Positions 60,741 to 64,000 of a stretch of 64,000 nucleotides of DNA are shown here, in pieces. Each line of letters begins with the position of its first letter. Positions within the stretch are counted from its first letter, which is position 1. The DNA is from an uncultured Peptostreptococcaceae bacterium. GTDB lineage: Bacteria; Bacillota; Clostridia; Peptostreptococcales; Anaerovoracaceae. The position numbers and the translations under genes are program-made. Location of the stretch: contig CAJUQR010000003.1 of assembly GCA_910588185.1 (NCBI GenBank), positions 32,358-96,357 of the forward strand, given 5' to 3'. The notes under the pieces are model-generated. The model saw nothing but the letters and a program-made list of their open reading frames with translations. It did no database searches and was not told the origin of the DNA.

Positions 60741-60930
60741 GTGTTGTACATTTTTTATGGACATCAGTAAATTGCCAACATTTTTAGAGTAAATTGTTGG
60801 CAAATTGAAGTTGTTTTTTAAATTTGTGCAACATATGACATAATTCGACGAAGTTTGACATAAATAATATAATAATAAAGCACATTTTGTTGTCTTTTTG
60901 AAAGAAAATTATAAAAACAGACAACGAAAG
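60741..60930. repeat. Dispersed intergenic repeat, copy C
   Basis: Homologous to copies at 14608 and 44403: GTTGTACATTTTTT, GCCAACATTTTT, GTTGGCAAATTGAAG, TTTGTGCAACATATGACATA, ATTCGACGAA, TTTGACATAA, TTGTTGTCTTTTTGAAAGAA and GACAACGA. It precedes the DUF134 promoter, and no gene lies in 60632-61052. Confidence 0.78.
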
Positions 60931-60988
60931 GTTTAGCCGATTTATATGTATTTAAAAGTTTTTTTGTAAGAAAACTTTTAAAACGTTA

Positions 60989-61038
60989 TTGACATATGCC
61001 ATAAACAGAAGTAATATATAAATAGCATATGCCATAAA
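60989..61038 (+). promoter_or_regulatory. Promoter with paired CATATGCCATAAA operators
   Basis: TTGACA (60989-60994), 17 bp and TAATAT (61012-61017) form the promoter. CATATGCCATAAA occurs at 60993-61005 overlapping the -35 box and again at 61026-61038 after the start site, 33 bp apart (three helical turns). This suits cooperative binding of a repressor, possibly the DUF134 protein itself. Confidence 0.7.
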
Positions 61039-61052
61039 TGGAGGTAAAATTT

Positions 61053-61400
61053 ATGCCAAGACCTAAAAAATGTCGCAAGGTATGTTGTATGCCTGTATCT
61101 AAAGGGTTTGAACCTTTAAAAAAGGGCAATAATAATTGTGAAATAGTCATGACTGTAGATGAATACGAGACTATAAGACTTATAGACAAGGAAGGCTTTT
61201 CGCAGGAAGAATGCGGCGTATATATGGGAGTGGCAAGAACCACTGTTCAGCAGATATATAATAGAGCGAGACAAAAAATCGCAGATGCATTGGTTGAAGG
61301 CATTATGCTCAAAATAGAAGGTGGAGACTATATTCTGTGCAGCGGAGAAGAGAAGACGTGCGGCTGTGGAGGATGTAAAAAACATCGTTGTCAAAAATAA
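61053..61400 (+). CDS. DUF134 family DNA-binding protein
   Basis: The 115-residue protein opens MPRPKKCRKVCCMPVSKGFE and has the sigma-factor-like helix-turn-helix MTVDEYETIRLIDKEGFSQE, then ECGVYMGVARTTVQQIYNRA, both typical of DUF134. It ends in a cysteine cluster (CSGEEKTCGCGGCKKHRC), which suggests metal or FeS sensing. GGAGGTAAAATTT precedes the ATG at 61053; an upstream ATG at 61038 overlaps that site. DUF134 genes are often found with NifX/NifB-like genes, as here. Confidence 0.9.
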   Translation: MPRPKKCRKVCCMPVSKGFEPLKKGNNNCEIVMTVDEYETIRLIDKEGFSQEECGVYMGVARTTVQQIYNRARQKIADALVEGIMLKIEGGDYILCSGEEKTCGCGGCKKHRCQK

Positions 61401-61425
61401 TATTAATTTAAGAGAGGTATATATT

Positions 61426-61833
61426 ATGAAAATTGCAGTAACTTATGAAAACGGACAGATTTTTCAGCATTTTGGACATACTGAACAATTTAAAGTTTAT
61501 GATGTACAGGACGGAAAGATTGTAAGTTCTGAAGTGATTGATACAAATGGAAGCGGCCATGGAGCTTTAGCCGGATTTTTGGCTGACAATGGAGTTGAAA
61601 CATTGATTTGCGGCGGTATAGGAGGCGGTGCGCAGACAGCTCTTGCTGAGGCAGGCATCAAGCTATACGGAGGAGCCAGCGGTGATGCAGATAAGGCAGT
61701 AGAAGCTCTTCTTAACGATGCGCTTTTATATAATCCTGATGTGAAATGCAATCATCATGATCATGAGCATGGAGAAGGAGGTCATAAATGCGGCAGTCAC
61801 GGATGTGGCAGCCATACTTGCGGAAATCATTAA
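61426..61833 (+). CDS. NifX/NifB-type cofactor-binding domain protein with His/Cys tail
   Basis: The 135-residue product has the dinitrogenase iron-molybdenum cofactor domain: MKIAVTYENGQIFQHFGHTE, LICGGIGGGAQTALAEAGI, KLYGGASGDADKAVEALL. A C-terminal tail rich in His, Cys and Gly (HHDHEHGEGGHK, then CGSHGCGSHTCGNH) could bind metal. No nitrogenase genes are present, so a role in metal or cluster trafficking is inferred. AGAGAGG precedes the ATG. It lies 25 bp after the DUF134 gene. Confidence 0.88.
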   Translation: MKIAVTYENGQIFQHFGHTEQFKVYDVQDGKIVSSEVIDTNGSGHGALAGFLADNGVETLICGGIGGGAQTALAEAGIKLYGGASGDADKAVEALLNDALLYNPDVKCNHHDHEHGEGGHKCGSHGCGSHTCGNH

Positions 61834-61950
61834 TTGAAAAAGCCTTTCTCTTTTGTTTTTCAAATTATTGTGGTACAATGTACAAAAATGGTTTGAGATT
61901 ATAATACCTTTAATGTGATTTGCACATCTAAGGTAAGAAAGGCAAAATTT

Positions 61951-63741
61951 ATGAAACTCGATTTTTTAGATGGAGATTTTGAGATAGCGGGCGTTTTTAC
62001 CGAGATAGTTCGGTGGATTTTTGTAGTGCTCGCTATTTTTATTTTGGTAAGAGCTATAAGGTCGCTTCTTAGGTCAAAAAATCCGGCAGAGGTTTGGGCT
62101 TATATGCATTTGTGTACATATAGAACCGATGAAGAAGGACAGCTTATAGATTGTGATGAGACCAGCGTGCCTATAACTCATTGGGAGAACGTTATAGGAA
62201 GGTCTAAAAGCTGCGATATTTGTGCCGGGGATGAAACTTTGTCTCGTAATCATGGCATACTTATGCGTGATACAAGAGGGAACTGGACATACAGAGATTT
62301 GGGATCAAAAAATGGTACATATCTAAATGAAGATAAAGTAAGCAGCGGCAGGCAGTCAAGGCGTTCAAAAAAGAACGGAGAGATGAGCGGCGCTGTGAAT
62401 GTGGAATATGGAGATGTTCTCAAAGCAGGCGCTACAGAGATGACGCTTTTGCCCATAAGTCTTGAAGAAAAAAATAATAATATAGCCATGAGAAGATCTG
62501 ATACACAGTTTATGTCAGCAGGGCCATCACTTGCAGCGCTTACTCTGTTTCAGCTTCTTACAGCTTTTCAGCTTGGCATAGCTTTGGGAGAAGATTACCT
62601 TGATAAAGTTTTTATCTGCATAGGCGGACTTATGGTTTTTATGTGGGTATATGTAGCAGTAATGAGAAAACTTGGTAATACTGCCTTTGAGATGGAGTCT
62701 ATTGCTTTCTTTTTGACAACTTTAAGTTTGGCGGTAGTAGGTTCGTCTGCACCTGAAAGCATGTTTAAACAGTTTCTTGCGGCAGTTATGGGTGTGGTAG
62801 TCATGGTAGTCATGTGCATAGTGCTGAGGAATCTTGACAGAACAAAGGCGCTTAAATGGGCTGTGCTTATAGGCGCGGTAGTGCTGCTTATTGCAAACTT
62901 GGCAATAGGAACTTTTAGCTATGGAGCTAAAAACTGGCTTTCAATAGGAGGATTTTCATTCCAGCCTTCTGAAATGGTAAAAGTAGCATTTATTTGGATA
63001 GGAGCAGCTACTTTAGATGAATTGTTCCAAAAGAAAAATCTGTGGATATTCATGTTATTTTCTGCATACTGTTTCGGATGTCTTGGACTTATGGGAGACT
63101 TTGGAACTGCAATAATATTCTTTGTAACATTTTTAATAATCTCTTTCCTGAGGAGCGGCGATTTTTCAAAGTTGTTTTTGATGATAGGCGTTGCTGCTGT
63201 AGGCGGATTTATGATACTCAGATTTAAACCGTATGTAGCTCATAGATTTGAGTCTTGGGGACATGTTTGGGACGCTGCAGTTGTAGATGCAGCAGGATTT
63301 CAGCAGAGCAGAACTATGAGTGCAGCTGCCAGCGGTGGTCTGGTAGGAGTCGGCGCAGGAGAAGGCTGGCTTGAAGGCATACCTGCGGCAGATACAGATA
63401 TGGTATTCGGCATGCTTATAGAAGAGTGGGGTCTTATAATAGCTGTACTTGCGGTATTATCCATAGTTACTTTGTCATTGTTTGCATACAGATCCATACT
63501 TGCAGGCAGATCAACTTTTTATACTATAGGTGCATGTGGAGCTATGTCTATGTTTATATTCCAAACCATGCTTAATGTATTTGGATGTGTGGATTTGTTC
63601 CCGTTTACAGGAGTGACATTCCCATTTGTATCTAATGGAGGAACCAGTATGACAGTATCGTGGGCGCTTCTTGCATTTTTAAAAGCGGCTGATACTAGGG
63701 AAAGAGCCAGCATAGCTGTAAAGGCAGGTGGTAGATCATGA
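61951..63741 (+). CDS. FHA domain fused to a FtsW/RodA-type glycosyltransferase
   Basis: The 596-residue protein has an N-terminal membrane helix (IVRWIFVVLAIFILVRAI), a cytoplasmic FHA domain at about 60-175 (VIGRSKSCDICAGDETLSRN with HG, DLGSKNGTYLNEDKV), then nine or ten helices of the FtsW/RodA/SpoVE family. The latter include GAKNWLSIGGFSFQPSEMVK and FPFTGVTFPFVSNGGTSM. It polymerises peptidoglycan. The FHA domain reads phosphothreonine, which suggests control by a Ser/Thr kinase. It overlaps the PBP gene by ATGA, giving an SEDS-PBP pair. Confidence 0.9.
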   Translation: MKLDFLDGDFEIAGVFTEIVRWIFVVLAIFILVRAIRSLLRSKNPAEVWAYMHLCTYRTDEEGQLIDCDETSVPITHWENVIGRSKSCDICAGDETLSRNHGILMRDTRGNWTYRDLGSKNGTYLNEDKVSSGRQSRRSKKNGEMSGAVNVEYGDVLKAGATEMTLLPISLEEKNNNIAMRRSDTQFMSAGPSLAALTLFQLLTAFQLGIALGEDYLDKVFICIGGLMVFMWVYVAVMRKLGNTAFEMESIAFFLTTLSLAVVGSSAPESMFKQFLAAVMGVVVMVVMCIVLRNLDRTKALKWAVLIGAVVLLIANLAIGTFSYGAKNWLSIGGFSFQPSEMVKVAFIWIGAATLDELFQKKNLWIFMLFSAYCFGCLGLMGDFGTAIIFFVTFLIISFLRSGDFSKLFLMIGVAAVGGFMILRFKPYVAHRFESWGHVWDAAVVDAAGFQQSRTMSAAASGGLVGVGAGEGWLEGIPAADTDMVFGMLIEEWGLIIAVLAVLSIVTLSLFAYRSILAGRSTFYTIGACGAMSMFIFQTMLNVFGCVDLFPFTGVTFPFVSNGGTSMTVSWALLAFLKAADTRERASIAVKAGGRS

Positions 63742-64000
63742 AAAAACTTGAAGGAAGAGCTTTGATGTGTATAGCCCTTGCGGCAGTTTTGATAATCGGA
63801 CTTTGTGTGTTTGTAGGAAGATTGATAGTTAATGGCAGTGACTGGGCATCTTTTTATGCCAATGCACATGTATACAGCGGAGGTAAGCTGGCAGTCGGCG
63901 CTGTTTATGACAGAAACGGTACTGTTCTTTTGGAAAATGATGAGAACGGACCTCATTACAATCCTGATTCAGGTATAAGAAAAGGTACTGTTCATGTGGT
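63738..64000 (+). CDS. Class B penicillin-binding protein, N-terminal part (cut by window end)
   Basis: The first 87 codons read MKKLEGRALMCIALAAVLII, a single membrane anchor, and then HVYSGGKLAVGAVYDRNGTV, which is the start of a PBP dimerisation domain (GxIYDRNGxxL pattern). The transpeptidase domain lies beyond the window. It starts inside the stop codon of the FHA-SEDS gene (ATGA), so the two are translationally coupled and likely form a glycosyltransferase-transpeptidase pair. Confidence 0.85.
   Translation, partial: MKKLEGRALMCIALAAVLIIGLCVFVGRLIVNGSDWASFYANAHVYSGGKLAVGAVYDRNGTVLLENDENGPHYNPDSGIRKGTVHV

Noticed and set aside
61426..61833. Part of a nitrogenase cluster
   Set aside because: Only the NifX/NifB-type domain is present; no nifHDK, nifE or nifN in the window. 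Such stand-alone proteins are common in non-diazotrophic anaerobes.

Overview
The window is 64 kb of AT-rich chromosome from a low-GC Gram-positive anaerobe, most likely class Clostridia. The evidence is a Rex repressor, a reverse-type rubrerythrin, a clostridial 2[4Fe-4S] ferredoxin, a thioredoxin reductase that has lost its NADPH motif, a CIRCE-controlled groESL operon, strong AAGGAGG-type ribosome binding sites, TTG/GTG starts and a prolipoprotein class of surface proteins. I cannot name the genus. No rRNA, tRNA, CRISPR array or intact transposase was seen.

Layout. 1-730 is repeat-rich non-coding DNA. 733-12127 holds tilS, ftsH, a PucR regulator, dusB, an acetyltransferase, a tiny lipoprotein behind a poly-G promoter, a candidate type I toxin-antitoxin locus, rubrerythrin, an orphan amino-acid-type binding protein, a NifU-like protein and a PepV-like dipeptidase. 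12238-19610 carries a RibU-like ECF component, the t6A genes tsaE-tsaB, then 1.2 kb of repeats, then rimI-tsaD, an ABC-F ATPase, acpP and rex. 19665-27651 holds ferredoxin, a P-loop/Asp23 fusion, an OGG1-type glycosylase, groES-groEL, a lipoprotein deacetylase, guaB and a guaA that has no glutaminase domain.

27652-33760 is an accessory or decaying segment directly after the 3' end of guaA: two broken permease halves, a Fis-type HTH remnant, a frameshifted acetyltransferase, a VOC protein, and an AAA+ ATPase paired with an unassigned protein. 33775-39719 is a thiamine salvage operon (TPP riboswitch, a second multibranched leader RNA, thiW-thiM-thiE-HAD-thiD-cytX-thiN). 39769-50805 contains redox and catabolic genes (iron-sulfur flavoprotein, cysteine desulfidase, FFTR-like reductase, M18 peptidase, MarR-controlled alcohol/aldehyde dehydrogenases, ketopantoate reductase) and a convergent bactofilin-bactofilin-deacetylase cluster. 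50937-64000 holds metA, thrH, a permease, a MATE exporter with an in-frame stop, a B3/4 protein with a poly-A frameshift, an amidohydrolase, EamA and aldo/keto reductase genes, a DUF134 regulator with a NifX-like partner, and an FHA-FtsW/RodA fusion followed by a truncated class B PBP gene.

The most unusual material is non-coding. There are (a) long imperfect palindromes with a shared core but different arms, in tandem arrays at 1-325 and 13947-14580; (b) a dispersed intergenic element rich in GTTGTACAAC and TTCGACA; (c) several intergenic regions built from one short keyword repeated in both orientations, with a different keyword at each place; (d) the thiW leader RNA; and (e) the 214-bp convergent-promoter locus at 7854-8067.
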